This document shows, in pieces, positions 24,708 through 33,005 of a stretch of DNA of 64,000 bases (position 1 is the stretch's first letter; the number at the start of each line of letters is the position of its first letter). Origin of the DNA: Croceicoccus marinus (lineage in GTDB: Bacteria; Pseudomonadota; Alphaproteobacteria; Sphingomonadales; Sphingomonadaceae). The translations under genes were made by a program, and so were the position numbers. Where the stretch lies: contig NZ_CP019602.1 in assembly GCF_001661675.2 (NCBI RefSeq), positions 372,001 through 436,000 on the forward strand, in the 5' to 3' direction. A model generated the notes under the pieces. The model was not told where the DNA came from, made no database searches, and worked only from the letters and a program-made list of their open reading frames with translations.

Positions 24708-25532
24708 ATGCGCTTGAAGCTGCTTGTTGCCGCCATGGCATTGGCCACCCCTGCCGCCGTGCTTGCCGACCATCACGCCAATCCGGCGATGGAAGCCGCG
24801 CTGGCGCAGGACAACCGCGCCGACGACCGCGCCCGCGACCAGTATCGCCACCCCGCCGAAACCCTGGCCTTCTTCCAGGTCGAGCCGGGGATGACGGTGG
24901 CCGACTTCATGCCCTCGGGCGGGTGGTATACCCGCGTGCTGGTGCCCTATCTGGGCGCGGACGGGCATTATATCGGGCTGAACCCCGATCCGGCGCTGAT
25001 CACCGACCAGGGCGGCAAGGACTATACGTCGAAGATGGTGCCGCGTTTCGCCGAGCAAAGCCCCGCATGGAACCTGTCGGGCGCGAAGGTCGACAACATG
25101 ACCACCGGCGATCTGACCGACGCGCATGACGGCACGGTCGACCGCGCGCTGATCTTTCGCGAGATGCACAACATGAAGCGCTGGGGCAGCGCCGGGGCGG
25201 AGCTGGACCGTATCCACGACCTGCTGAAGGACGACGGCATGCTGGGCATCGTCCAGCACCGCGCCCGCGCCGATGCGCCCGACGCCTATGTCGACGGGTC
25301 CAAGGGCTATCTGCGCCAGCAGGACGTGATCGACATGGTCGGGCAGCACGGCTTCGAACTGGTCGGGGCGAGCGAGATCAACGCCAATGCCAAGGACCCG
25401 GCCAATTGGGAAGGCGGCGTCTGGTCGCTGCCGCCCAGCTATAGCGGTGCCGAGGACGAGGCGACCCGCACGGCGCGCGCCGCCATTGGCGAGAGCGACC
25501 GCATGACGCTGCTGTTCAGGAAGCGCGGCTGA
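24708..25532 (+). CDS. Exported class I SAM-methyltransferase-like protein
   Basis: The 274 aa protein has a signal peptide ending AVLA (about residue 20), then a Rossmann-type methyltransferase core: FFQVEPGMTVADFMPSGGWYT replaces the usual D-G-G-x-G, GLNPDPAL and VDRALIFREMHNM. Periplasmic methyltransferase-like proteins of this class are common in Sphingomonadales and Caulobacterales. Because SAM is cytoplasmic, the real activity is unclear; it may bind another ligand. The start ATG at 24708 is preceded by AGGAGAG. It is convergent with the aminotransferase gene. Confidence 0.82.
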   Translation: MRLKLLVAAMALATPAAVLADHHANPAMEAALAQDNRADDRARDQYRHPAETLAFFQVEPGMTVADFMPSGGWYTRVLVPYLGADGHYIGLNPDPALITDQGGKDYTSKMVPRFAEQSPAWNLSGAKVDNMTTGDLTDAHDGTVDRALIFREMHNMKRWGSAGAELDRIHDLLKDDGMLGIVQHRARADAPDAYVDGSKGYLRQQDVIDMVGQHGFELVGASEINANAKDPANWEGGVWSLPPSYSGAEDEATRTARAAIGESDRMTLLFRKRG

Positions 25533-25541
25533 TCGGGCAAG

Positions 25542-25572
25542 GGCGCGCCGCCGTTCGTCGCGGCGGCGCGCC
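25542..25572. terminator. 12-bp perfect inverted repeat between convergent genes
   Basis: GGCGCGCCGCCG (25542-25553) pairs with CGGCGGCGCGCC (25561-25572) across a 7-nt loop, followed by a run of 11 C (25574-25584). It probably acts as a bidirectional transcription stop although no T-run is present. Confidence 0.6.
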
Positions 25573-25598
25573 GCCCCCCCCCCCAAGCAGTATTCGGC

Positions 25599-25638
25599 TC
25601 AGCCCATCAGGATCCGGATCAGCCCATCAGGATCCGGT
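25599..25638. repeat. 20-bp tandem duplication at the end of the aminotransferase gene
   Basis: TCAGCCCATCAGGATCCGG occurs at 25599-25617 and again at 25619-25637. The second copy encodes the last codons and stop of the aminotransferase; the first copy repeats them after the stop. It looks like a recent slippage event and does not change the protein. Confidence 0.85.
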
Positions 25639-26818
25639 CGAGCGCCAGCCGGAACGCCTGCATGTCGGCGGCGGAGCCGACCGTGATCCGGCTCATCGTC
25701 GGCAATGCGTCCCATGACCGGCCGATCTGCACGTTATGCTCCATGAACTTTGCCTGCATGTCGGCGGGGGTCCCCAGCGTGCCCCAGTCGGCCATGAACA
25801 TGTTCGCGTGCGACGCGATCGTCGGGATGCCGCGCGCCTGCATGTGGGCCAGGGTCTCCTCGCGCACCGCGACCATCTCGGCACGGCGGGCGGCGATCTT
25901 GCCGGCCAGCGGCAGGCAGGCGGTGCCGCAGGCGACCGCGGTCATCGGCACCATGAAGGTCACCTGCTGACCGTCATAGCGCATCATCCGGTCATACAGC
26001 GCGGGATTGGCGAAGGTCAGCCCCAGCCGCATCCCCGCCATGCCGAACATCTTGGAAAAGGTGCGCAGCACGATCACGTCGTCGCGGCTGGCGGCAAGGC
26101 CGGCGGCGCTGGGCGTGTCGGCGAAGTGGATATAGGCCTCGTCCACCACCAGCACGGCGTCCTTCGGCTTGTTCTCCGCCAGCCAGACGATATCGGCCAG
26201 CGGGGTCAGCGTGCCGGTGGGGTTGTTGGGCGAGCAGATGTAATAGAGCCCCGCGTTCGGATCGGCGGCCAGCATCGCGCGCACGTCGTGGCGGTGGTCG
26301 GCGGTCAGCGGCACGCGCTGCAGCGGAACCCCCAGCCACTGGCTGGTGCGCCACGCCTGCTCATAGCTGGGATCGGCGGTCACCAGCCCGCGTTCGGGCG
26401 AGCAGAAGCTGACGACCACGCGGTTGAGCGGATCGCTGGAGCCGGGCCAGGAAAGGATGTGGTCCTGCGGCACGCCCTCGACCCCGGCCACCGTGGCGGC
26501 GAGGCGGGCGTGATCGTTGTCGGGTTCGTAGCGATTGCCTTCCTTCACCGCCATCGCGGCGGCGGCGGCGCCCTCGGCAAAGGGGCCGGTCCAGCATTCG
26601 TTCGACGCGATCCGCACCGCGCCCACCGCGGCAGGGCCGGATTGCTGGGCAAGGGCGGGGCGGCCGAAGCTGGCCATTGCCGTGCCGCCGCCCAGGATCA
26701 TCGCGATGCGGCCGACCTGGCGGCGGTTGAAGCCGCGCCCGCCCAGTTCCTCGCGCGTGTCGGCGGGCAGCGTTGCGTGCGGCATCTGGTATTCGTCAGC
26801 GTAATCGTCGGACAGCAT
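25619..26818 (-). CDS. Tat-exported PLP-dependent aminotransferase (HisC-like)
   Basis: Fold type I aminotransferase of the histidinol-phosphate aminotransferase group, 399 aa. The PLP-binding parts are present: SPNNPTG, VDEAYIHF and RTFSKMFGMAGMRLG with the Schiff-base Lys in FSKMF. Unlike HisC it begins with a twin-arginine signal (NRRQVGRIAMILGGG, Arg32/Arg33) and cleavage near ALAQQ (about residue 57), so it should fold with PLP in the cytoplasm and be exported. Start ATG at 26818. Such exported homologues occur in sphingomonads; the substrate is unknown. The gene stands alone. Confidence 0.87.
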   Translation of the reverse strand: MLSDDYADEYQMPHATLPADTREELGGRGFNRRQVGRIAMILGGGTAMASFGRPALAQQSGPAAVGAVRIASNECWTGPFAEGAAAAAMAVKEGNRYEPDNDHARLAATVAGVEGVPQDHILSWPGSSDPLNRVVVSFCSPERGLVTADPSYEQAWRTSQWLGVPLQRVPLTADHRHDVRAMLAADPNAGLYYICSPNNPTGTLTPLADIVWLAENKPKDAVLVVDEAYIHFADTPSAAGLAASRDDVIVLRTFSKMFGMAGMRLGLTFANPALYDRMMRYDGQQVTFMVPMTAVACGTACLPLAGKIAARRAEMVAVREETLAHMQARGIPTIASHANMFMADWGTLGTPADMQAKFMEHNVQIGRSWDALPTMSRITVGSAADMQAFRLALDRILMG

Positions 26819-27131
26819 GGCCGGGCCCCTTGTGGTGATCGCAAACGCCTGCACCGTTCCCCCGCTTTGCAGCATGTCAGGGCATGCGGCCACGACCGCC
26901 CGAAACCCCCTGCTGCGCTATGCGAAGGGGAGTTCATCAAATAAGGGAGGAATTGTCCATCGGTTCGTGAACCCGGACGTCATATTCGGTTGCCGCTTTA
27001 CTTGAAGCGGCCGCGTAAACCCTGCCCGTTCATAATGAATATCAGTCTTTCGTAAAGCTGGCGGGCAGCAGTCTTCGCCCCCGGCGTCAGGCTCGCCATG
27101 GGGGCGGGGCCGCCGATCCGGGGGAAGCGAG
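26819..27131. other. Gap between divergent aminotransferase and small-membrane-protein genes
   Basis: No gene is seen. It must hold promoters for both directions. The stretch about 26975-27060 is AT-richer than average (TTCATAATGAATATCAG). No operator or RNA was recognised. Confidence 0.4.
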
Positions 27132-27299
27132 ATGAGTCAGTTGGGCGCGATCTTCATGGCCATCGGCCTGGCCTTGCTGCTGTTCCTGCCGAATTTCCGC
27201 AGCCGCAACATGCGCATGGCGTCGCAGGTCGGCAGCGCCGCGGTATTCGGCGCGGGCACGATCGGCTTCGTCATCGGCGTGATGACGCCGCCCGTCTAG
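27132..27299 (+). CDS. Small two-helix membrane protein (55 aa)
   Basis: Begins MSQLGAIFMAIGLALLLFLP and ends IGFVIGVMTPPV. Two hydrophobic helices are separated by a basic loop (NFRSRNMRM), so the positive-inside rule puts the loop in the cytoplasm. A good ribosome-binding site (GGGGAAGCGAG) precedes the ATG. It is convergent with the PRC-barrel gene (27 bp). No family recognised. Confidence 0.7.
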   Translation: MSQLGAIFMAIGLALLLFLPNFRSRNMRMASQVGSAAVFGAGTIGFVIGVMTPPV

Positions 27300-27326
27300 G
27301 CGGGCGGCGTCGATCGCGGGAACCGA

Positions 27327-27788
27327 TCAGTAGGGCACGCCCCAATAGCCATAGATCTGCGCGGCATAGGCGCGGTCCCAGTCGGGGCGTTCATTGTCGC
27401 GGATCGTCGGGCTGGCCTTCAGCGTGTCCTCTTCGGCGGAAAGCACATAGCCTTCGAGCGCAGTGTCGTAGTCCAGCGCTTCCCACGGCACGGGGCGGTG
27501 TTCCGCGCCCAGGCCCAGGAAGCCGCCGAAGCTCAACACCGCATATTCGACGCGGCCATTGCGCTTGCCGACCATGAAATGGTTGATCTTGCCGATCTTC
27601 TCGCCATCGGGGCGATAGACGGCGGTGCCTTCCACGCGGTCGGACGCGATCAGGTCCTTGCCCTCGTCGCGCTCCATCATGTGTCCGGAATCCACCAGCT
27701 CGCGCACGGAGCGGCTGCGGCCAGTATCGGTACGGCCAGTGCCGGTGCGGGTGGTGCTGTTGCGTTCTGCGGTATCGGCCATGGTCAT
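27327..27788 (-). CDS. PRC-barrel domain protein
   Basis: A 153 aa protein with a Thr/Arg-rich flexible N-terminus (about 1-40), then a PRC-barrel: LIASDRVEGTAVYRPDGEKIGKINHFMVGKRNGRVEYAVLSFGGFLGLG, with the end WEALDYD. PRC-barrel proteins of this exact type are frequent stress-related genes in sphingomonads and rhizobia; binding partner unknown. The start at 27788 has AAGGGAG upstream; a second ATG lies two codons later. Confidence 0.88.
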   Translation of the reverse strand: MTMADTAERNSTTRTGTGRTDTGRSRSVRELVDSGHMMERDEGKDLIASDRVEGTAVYRPDGEKIGKINHFMVGKRNGRVEYAVLSFGGFLGLGAEHRPVPWEALDYDTALEGYVLSAEEDTLKASPTIRDNERPDWDRAYAAQIYGYWGVPY

Positions 27789-27927
27789 TCTCCCTTGTTG
27801 TGGGTGAAGATGATGGCGCCTTGGGTCGAGAGATTGCTCGGCCGGCTCGCGCGGCGTCATCCTCTATGGAAGAAAGTCGCCCACGGCGCGTCCGGTTCCG
27901 GGAAATCGCATCTATATTCGCCGGTTT

Positions 27928-29004
27928 TCAGGCGGCGAGCGGAGAGGATCGCCCGTCCTCCAGCACTGCGCCGAGTGCGGCGACGAACTGGTCGGTCGCC
28001 GCGTCCCAGCTGAAGCTGGCGCCATAGGCGGCGCAATCGGCCCGGCTGGCAAGCAGCGCATGGGCGATGGCGGTGTCGAGATCGTCGTCCACCGCGCCGA
28101 TGGTGCGGGAAAGCTGGCTCTCTCCGCCCCGGCCGCGGGGGCCGACGATGTCGATGGGCCCCTGCACCGGATAGCCCGCGACCGGCACGCCGCAGGCCAG
28201 CGCCTCGACCATGACCAGCCCGAACGTGTCGGACCGGCTGGGAAAGACGAAGCAATCGGCGGCGGCATAGGCGCTGGCGAGATCCGGTCCGGTCAGCCTG
28301 CCGGTGAACACGGCGGCCGGGTAGCGCGCCTTCAGGCCGGCGAGGGCGGGACCGTCGCCAACCACCACGCGCGTGCCCGCATGGCGCGAGCCGAGAAAGT
28401 CGTCCAGACCCTTTTCGGGCGCGAGCCGGCCGACATAGAGCAGCACCGGGCCGGGCAGCGCGCGCAGCCGCGGATCGGGCGCGGCGGCGGCATGGAACAG
28501 GTCGGAATCGATCCCGCGCGACCACGGCGCGACCGGTCCGATGCCGCGCGCGGCCAGTTCGGCGCGCAGGCTGGGCGTGGCGGCCAGCACCGCGCGCGAG
28601 GGGGCGTGGAAATGCCGCATGATCGGCCAGAAGCGCTCTGCCGAAAGTCCGGTGCGGACGGCGGCATAGTCGGGAAAGCGCGTGTGGAACGCGGTGGTGA
28701 AGGGCATCGCGTTCCGCCGGCACCAGCGCCGCGCGGCCCAGCCGATCGGGCCTTCGGTGACGATGTGGACAAGGTCGGGGCGAAAAGCCTCGATCAGGCG
28801 GGCGGCGCGCGCGCCGGGCGCCATCGCCAGCCGGATCTCGCCATAGAACGGCATCGGCATGTTCACGAACAGGTCGGGGGTGACCAGTCCGACGACATGG
28901 CCGCGCGCCCGCAGCCGGGCGATCGTTTCCTGCAGCGTGCGAACCACCCCATTGACCTGCGGGACCCACGCATCGGTGGCCAGCAGGATGCGCCGGGGCA
29001 TCGG
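27928..29004 (-). CDS. Glycosyltransferase, GT4 family (GT-B fold)
   Basis: A 358 aa protein starting MPRRILLATDAWVPQVNGVV (a GTG at 29040 is an alternative). The N-terminal acceptor domain has TDAWVPQVNGVVRTL and HIVTEGPIG; the C-terminal donor domain has LLYVGRLAPEKGLDDFL, VVVGDGPA and the E-x7-E motif SDTFGLVMVEALACGVPV. Related enzymes transfer mannose or glucose to lipids using nucleotide sugars. It follows the LpxH-like phosphatase gene closely on the same strand, which suggests a shared role in envelope glycolipid synthesis (inference). Confidence 0.9.
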   Translation of the reverse strand, partial: PMPRRILLATDAWVPQVNGVVRTLQETIARLRARGHVVGLVTPDLFVNMPMPFYGEIRLAMAPGARAARLIEAFRPDLVHIVTEGPIGWAARRWCRRNAMPFTTAFHTRFPDYAAVRTGLSAERFWPIMRHFHAPSRAVLAATPSLRAELAARGIGPVAPWSRGIDSDLFHAAAAPDPRLRALPGPVLLYVGRLAPEKGLDDFLGSRHAGTRVVVGDGPALAGLKARYPAAVFTGRLTGPDLASAYAAADCFVFPSRSDTFGLVMVEALACGVPVAGYPVQGPIDIVGPRGRGGESQLSRTIGAVDDDLDTAIAHALLASRADCAAYGASFSWDAATDQFVAALGAVLEDGRSSPLAA

Positions 29005-29042
29005 GGTGGCAGGCGGGGCGGGCGGGGCGCGATCTGCCACCG

Positions 29043-29969
29043 TCAGGCCGCCGCGGGTTCGGCGGCGGGGACCGGTTCGGGCAGCGGCGGGTCCTGCTGC
29101 GCCTGGCGAGAGATCCTCTCGCGGTCGCGCATGTCGGCGGCGTGGTCGATGATCCGCATGGCGCCGTCGAAATCCTCGACCAGCGCGGTGCAGCTTTCGA
29201 CCCAGTCGCCGTCGTTGTAATAGGTGACGTCGCCGATCTGGCGGATCTCGGCGCAGTGGATATGGCCGCACACCACCCCGTCGACCCCGCGTTCGCGCGC
29301 GGCATGGGCGACCGCTTCCTCGTAATCGCAGACGAACTGGACGACGTTCTTCACGCGGTGCTTCAGATAGGCCGACAGCGACCAGTAGGGCAGCTTGAGC
29401 AGGCGGCGCACGCGGTTGAGCCAGATGTTCGACTTCAGCAGCAGCGCATAGGCCTGGTCCCCCGCAAAGGCGAGCCAGCGGGCATAGAGCACCACCCCGT
29501 CGAACGCATCGCCGTGGACCACCATCAGGCGGCGGCCGTCGGCGGTGGTGTGGATCACCTCGTTCGCGATCTCGACCCCGCCGAAATGCATGCCGGCATA
29601 GCTTCGCAGCATCTCGTCATGGTTGCCCGCGACCAGGATCACGCGGGTGCCGCGATGCGCCATCTTCAATATGCGGCGCACCACCTCGTTATGGGCGTCG
29701 GGCCAGTACCAGCCCTTCTTCAGCCGCCAGCCGTCGACGATGTCGCCGACCAGGTACAGCGTCTCGCACTCCACCCCCGACAGGAAGTCGATCAGCAGTT
29801 CGGCGTTGCAGCCCGGCGTGCCGAGATGGACGTCGGAGATATAGACGGTGCGATAGCGGCGCTTGGGGCGAAAGCCGCGCGGTTCGGGGCGGTCCAGCCA
29901 GTCGGGCAGCATGCCCGGCGCGGCGATGGCGCTGTCCGCGCCAAGATGCGTGAAAATCGACTTCCGCAT
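29043..29969 (-). CDS. Metallophosphoesterase, UDP-2,3-diacylglucosamine diphosphatase-like
   Basis: A 308 aa calcineurin-like phosphoesterase with all metal motifs: SDVHLGTPG, GDIVDGW, GNHDE, HGDAFD and GHIHCAE. The overall pattern matches LpxH-like proteins, which cut UDP-diacylglucosamine in lipid A synthesis, though the C-terminal Pro/Ala-rich extension (about 285-308) is unusual. Whether it is the lipid A enzyme or a paralogue acting on another nucleotide-lipid is open. The start ATG at 29969 gives normal length. A tetranucleotide repeat lies 15 bp upstream of the start, and the glycosyltransferase gene follows. Confidence 0.88.
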   Translation of the reverse strand: MRKSIFTHLGADSAIAAPGMLPDWLDRPEPRGFRPKRRYRTVYISDVHLGTPGCNAELLIDFLSGVECETLYLVGDIVDGWRLKKGWYWPDAHNEVVRRILKMAHRGTRVILVAGNHDEMLRSYAGMHFGGVEIANEVIHTTADGRRLMVVHGDAFDGVVLYARWLAFAGDQAYALLLKSNIWLNRVRRLLKLPYWSLSAYLKHRVKNVVQFVCDYEEAVAHAARERGVDGVVCGHIHCAEIRQIGDVTYYNDGDWVESCTALVEDFDGAMRIIDHAADMRDRERISRQAQQDPPLPEPVPAAEPAAA

Positions 29970-29983
29970 GTCCGGTCCCCTAT

Positions 29984-30008
29984 CGTTCGTTCGTGCGTTC
30001 GTTCGTTG
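29984..30008. repeat. Tetranucleotide tract (CGTT/AACG) before the LpxH-like gene
   Basis: The plus strand reads CGTTCGTTCGTGCGTTCGTTCGTTG, six near-perfect 4-bp units with one substitution. It sits 15-39 bp upstream of the start codon at 29969, in the leader or spacer. Confidence 0.75.
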
Positions 30009-30229
30009 GTTCTTTCGGGCCAAGTCAGCGCGGCTGCGCGCGCTTGCGCCAGATGTCATTTCCTCTCTATCAACCTCGTCATGCCCGCGCGTTGTTTCGG
30101 TTCGGCGACGGTGTGACAGCGTTGTGACGGGAAGCGGGGTAAAGCTGTGGAAAAGCTGGGGGCATATTGTGAGCGGGCTGGGGAGGCTGTGGTGAAATCC
30201 GCGCCGAGGGTCCATCTATCGCCTCGACC

Positions 30230-31930
30230 ATGCTGACCAGCCTGCAGATCCGCAATATCGTCCTGATAGAGGCGCTCGACCTCGACTTCCGTGCGGGGCT
30301 CGGCGTGCTGACGGGCGAGACGGGGGCGGGCAAGTCGATCCTGCTCGACGCGCTGGGGCTGGTGCTGGGCAACCGGGCGGAAACATCGTTGGTGCGCAGC
30401 GGCGAGGACAAGGCCAGCGTCACCGCGACATTCGAATTCGCCGCCATGCCCCCGCTGCTGGCCGAGGCGCTGGAGGATGCGGGCGTCGAGATCGAGCCGG
30501 GCGAACCGTTGCTGCTGCGCCGGCAGGTAAAGGTGGATGGCGGATCCAAGGCCTTCGTCAACGGGCAGCCGGTGGGGGTGGCGGTGCTGCGCTCGCTTGC
30601 GCCCGCGCTGGTCGAATTGCACGGGCAGCACGACGACCGCGGGTTGGTGAACCCGCGCGGCCACCGCGAACTTCTGACCCGCTACGCCGGGATGGACGAA
30701 AGCCGCGTCGCCGAGGCGTGGGCTGCATGGCGCAAGGCCGAGGATGCGCTGGCCGAAGCGAAGCGCATCGCCGCCGACGCGCAGGCGGAGGAAGAGCTGT
30801 TGACCGCGCATGTCGAGGAGCTTGAGAAGCTGGCTCCCGTGCCGGGCGAGGAGGAGGAACTCGCGCTGGCCCGCGCCGACATGCAGAAGGGCGAGCGGCT
30901 GGCCGACGATCTGTCCGACCTGGGGCATGTGTTCGCAGGGTCCGACGGGCCGCTGGCGCAATTGCGCTCCGCCGCGAGAAAGCTCGACCGCATTGCCGAG
31001 GATCACCCCGCGCTGGGCGAGGCGCTGGCCGCGCTTGACCGCGCGCTGATCGAGGGGGGCGAGGCGGAGGAAGCGCTGACCCGCGCGAACGAGGCGCTGG
31101 CCTTCGATCCGCAGGTTCTGGACGAGACCGAGCGCCGCCTGTTCGACCTGCGCGCCGCCGCCCGCAAGCACGATGTCGAGGTCGATGCGCTGCCCGCGAA
31201 GCTGGAGGCGATGCGCGAGGCGCTGGACGCGATCACCCATTCGGGCGAACGCATCGCCGCGCTGGAGCGCAAGGCGTTCGACGCGGGCGCGCATTACCAC
31301 GCCGAGGCAGAGACCTTGTCTGCCGCGCGGGTCGAGGCCGCGCGCAGGCTGGACAAGGCGGTCGCGGCGGAACTGGCGCCGCTGAAGCTGGATGCCGCGA
31401 AGTTCCGCACCGCGGTCCAGCGCCTGCCCGAGGAACGCTGGGGCCCGCACGGCATGGACGGGGTGGAATTCCTGATCGCGACCAATCCGGGTGCGCCCTA
31501 TGCGCCGCTGACCAAGATCGCCTCTGGCGGCGAATTGTCGCGCTTCATCCTGGCGCTGAAGGTCGCGCTGGCCGAGGAGGGCGGCGCGGCGGTCATCATC
31601 TTCGACGAGATCGACCGCGGCGTCGGCGGCGCGGTCGCCAGCGCGATCGGCGACCGGCTGGCGCGGCTGGCGAATGGCTCCTCAGCAAGCGGCAAAGGCA
31701 ACGGAAGCGCCGCGGGACAATTGCTGGCCGTCACCCACAGCCCGCAAGTCGCGGCGCGCGGCGGCAGCCACTACATGATCGCGAAATCGAGCGAGGGCAC
31801 GGTCACGCGCACCTCGGTCCGCATGCTGGACGCCGGACAGAGGATCGAGGAAATCGCCCGCATGCTGTCGGGCGCGGAAATCACGCCCGAGGCACGGGCA
31901 CAGGCCGAGCGCCTGCTGGAAGGTGTATAG
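30230..31930 (+). CDS. recN: DNA repair protein RecN
   Basis: SMC-like ATPase that acts early in double-strand break repair. The 566 aa protein has Walker A GETGAGKS at 29-36, a central Glu/Ala-rich coiled-coil region (about 155-380), the ABC signature LTKIASGGELSRFILAL and Walker B AVIIFDEIDRGVGG. The C-terminal part carries a Gly/Ser-rich insertion (NGSSASGKGNGSAAG) before the TQVLAVTHSP-like LLAVTHSPQVA. The AI-2E permease gene begins 5 bp after its stop. Confidence 0.96.
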   Translation: MLTSLQIRNIVLIEALDLDFRAGLGVLTGETGAGKSILLDALGLVLGNRAETSLVRSGEDKASVTATFEFAAMPPLLAEALEDAGVEIEPGEPLLLRRQVKVDGGSKAFVNGQPVGVAVLRSLAPALVELHGQHDDRGLVNPRGHRELLTRYAGMDESRVAEAWAAWRKAEDALAEAKRIAADAQAEEELLTAHVEELEKLAPVPGEEEELALARADMQKGERLADDLSDLGHVFAGSDGPLAQLRSAARKLDRIAEDHPALGEALAALDRALIEGGEAEEALTRANEALAFDPQVLDETERRLFDLRAAARKHDVEVDALPAKLEAMREALDAITHSGERIAALERKAFDAGAHYHAEAETLSAARVEAARRLDKAVAAELAPLKLDAAKFRTAVQRLPEERWGPHGMDGVEFLIATNPGAPYAPLTKIASGGELSRFILALKVALAEEGGAAVIIFDEIDRGVGGAVASAIGDRLARLANGSSASGKGNGSAAGQLLAVTHSPQVAARGGSHYMIAKSSEGTVTRTSVRMLDAGQRIEEIARMLSGAEITPEARAQAERLLEGV

Positions 31931-31934
31931 CGCG

Positions 31935-33005
31935 ATGGACGAGCAGAGCCGCAGGACCCGGATCGAGCATGGCGGCTTCCTGCTGTTCCTGCTGGCCATC
32001 ACCGTGCTGCTGGGCTTCATCGCCTGGCCGTTCCTGACCGCGCTGTTCTGGGCGATGCTGGCGGCGATCATGTTCCAGCCGCTGTATCGCCGGGTGCTGC
32101 GCAACATGGGCGGGCGGCGCAACCGCGCGGCGGCGCTGACCCTGCTGGTCATCACGGTCGCGGTCGTCATCCCGCTGATGATCATCGGCACGATGATCGT
32201 CGACCAGGCCACCGGCATCTATCTGGCGATCCAGGAAGAGCAGCTGGATGCCAGCCAGTATTTCCGCTGGGGCTATGACGCATTGCCAGCGCGGCTGCAG
32301 GTGATGGTCGACAATTCGGGATATGGCGATTTCTACGTCCTGCAGCAGCGGGCGCTGGAACTGCTGCAGGAAAGCGTCGGCCTGATCGCCAGCAAGGCGC
32401 TTGAGATCGGCGGCGGGGTGCTGGGCTTTGCGTTGTCCTTTGCGGTGGGACTGTATGCCGCCTTCTTCATGCTGCGCGATGGGGAGGAGCTGACCGCGGC
32501 GGTGCAGACCAGCCTGCCGATGAAGCCTTCCATCGCCGAGCGTCTGGTGGAAAGCTTCGTGTCGGTCACGCGCGCGACGATCAAGGGATCGATCGTGGTC
32601 GGGCTGGTGCAGGGCGCGCTGGGTGCGATCACCTTCTGGATCGTGGGCCTGCCCGCCGCGCTGCTGTTCGGCCTTTTGATGGCGATCTTCTCGCTGTTGC
32701 CCGCGGTGGGGACGGCCATCGTGTGGGTGCCGGCGGCGATCTATCTGTTGGCGACGGGCGCGATCTGGCAGGGGCTGGTGGTGATCGGTTCGGGCGTGCT
32801 GGTGATCGGCATGGCCGACAATGCGCTGCGGCCGATACTGGTCGGGCGCGATACCGGGCTGCCCGACTGGGTGATCCTGGTCACCACTTTGGGCGGGATC
32901 GGTGTGCTGGGAATCACCGGCATCGTGGTCGGCCCGGTGGCCGCCGGGCTGTTCATCACCGGCTGGGCGATCCTGCGCGAACAGCGCGGGCTGGCAGAGG
33001 GCTAG
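31935..33005 (+). CDS. AI-2E family transporter (YdiK/TqsA-type permease)
   Basis: A 356 aa integral membrane protein with about eight helices in the usual 2-2-4 distribution; conserved parts are FLTALFWAMLAAIMFQPLYRR, LPMKPSIAERLVESF and GIVVGPVAAGLFITGW. Family members include the AI-2 exporter TqsA, but most have other or unknown substrates, including Na+/H+ exchange. The start ATG at 31935 has no strong ribosome-binding site. It is probably cotranscribed with recN; its stop overlaps the stop of the convergent cyclophilin gene by 4 bp. Confidence 0.9.
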   Translation: MDEQSRRTRIEHGGFLLFLLAITVLLGFIAWPFLTALFWAMLAAIMFQPLYRRVLRNMGGRRNRAAALTLLVITVAVVIPLMIIGTMIVDQATGIYLAIQEEQLDASQYFRWGYDALPARLQVMVDNSGYGDFYVLQQRALELLQESVGLIASKALEIGGGVLGFALSFAVGLYAAFFMLRDGEELTAAVQTSLPMKPSIAERLVESFVSVTRATIKGSIVVGLVQGALGAITFWIVGLPAALLFGLLMAIFSLLPAVGTAIVWVPAAIYLLATGAIWQGLVVIGSGVLVIGMADNALRPILVGRDTGLPDWVILVTTLGGIGVLGITGIVVGPVAAGLFITGWAILREQRGLAEG

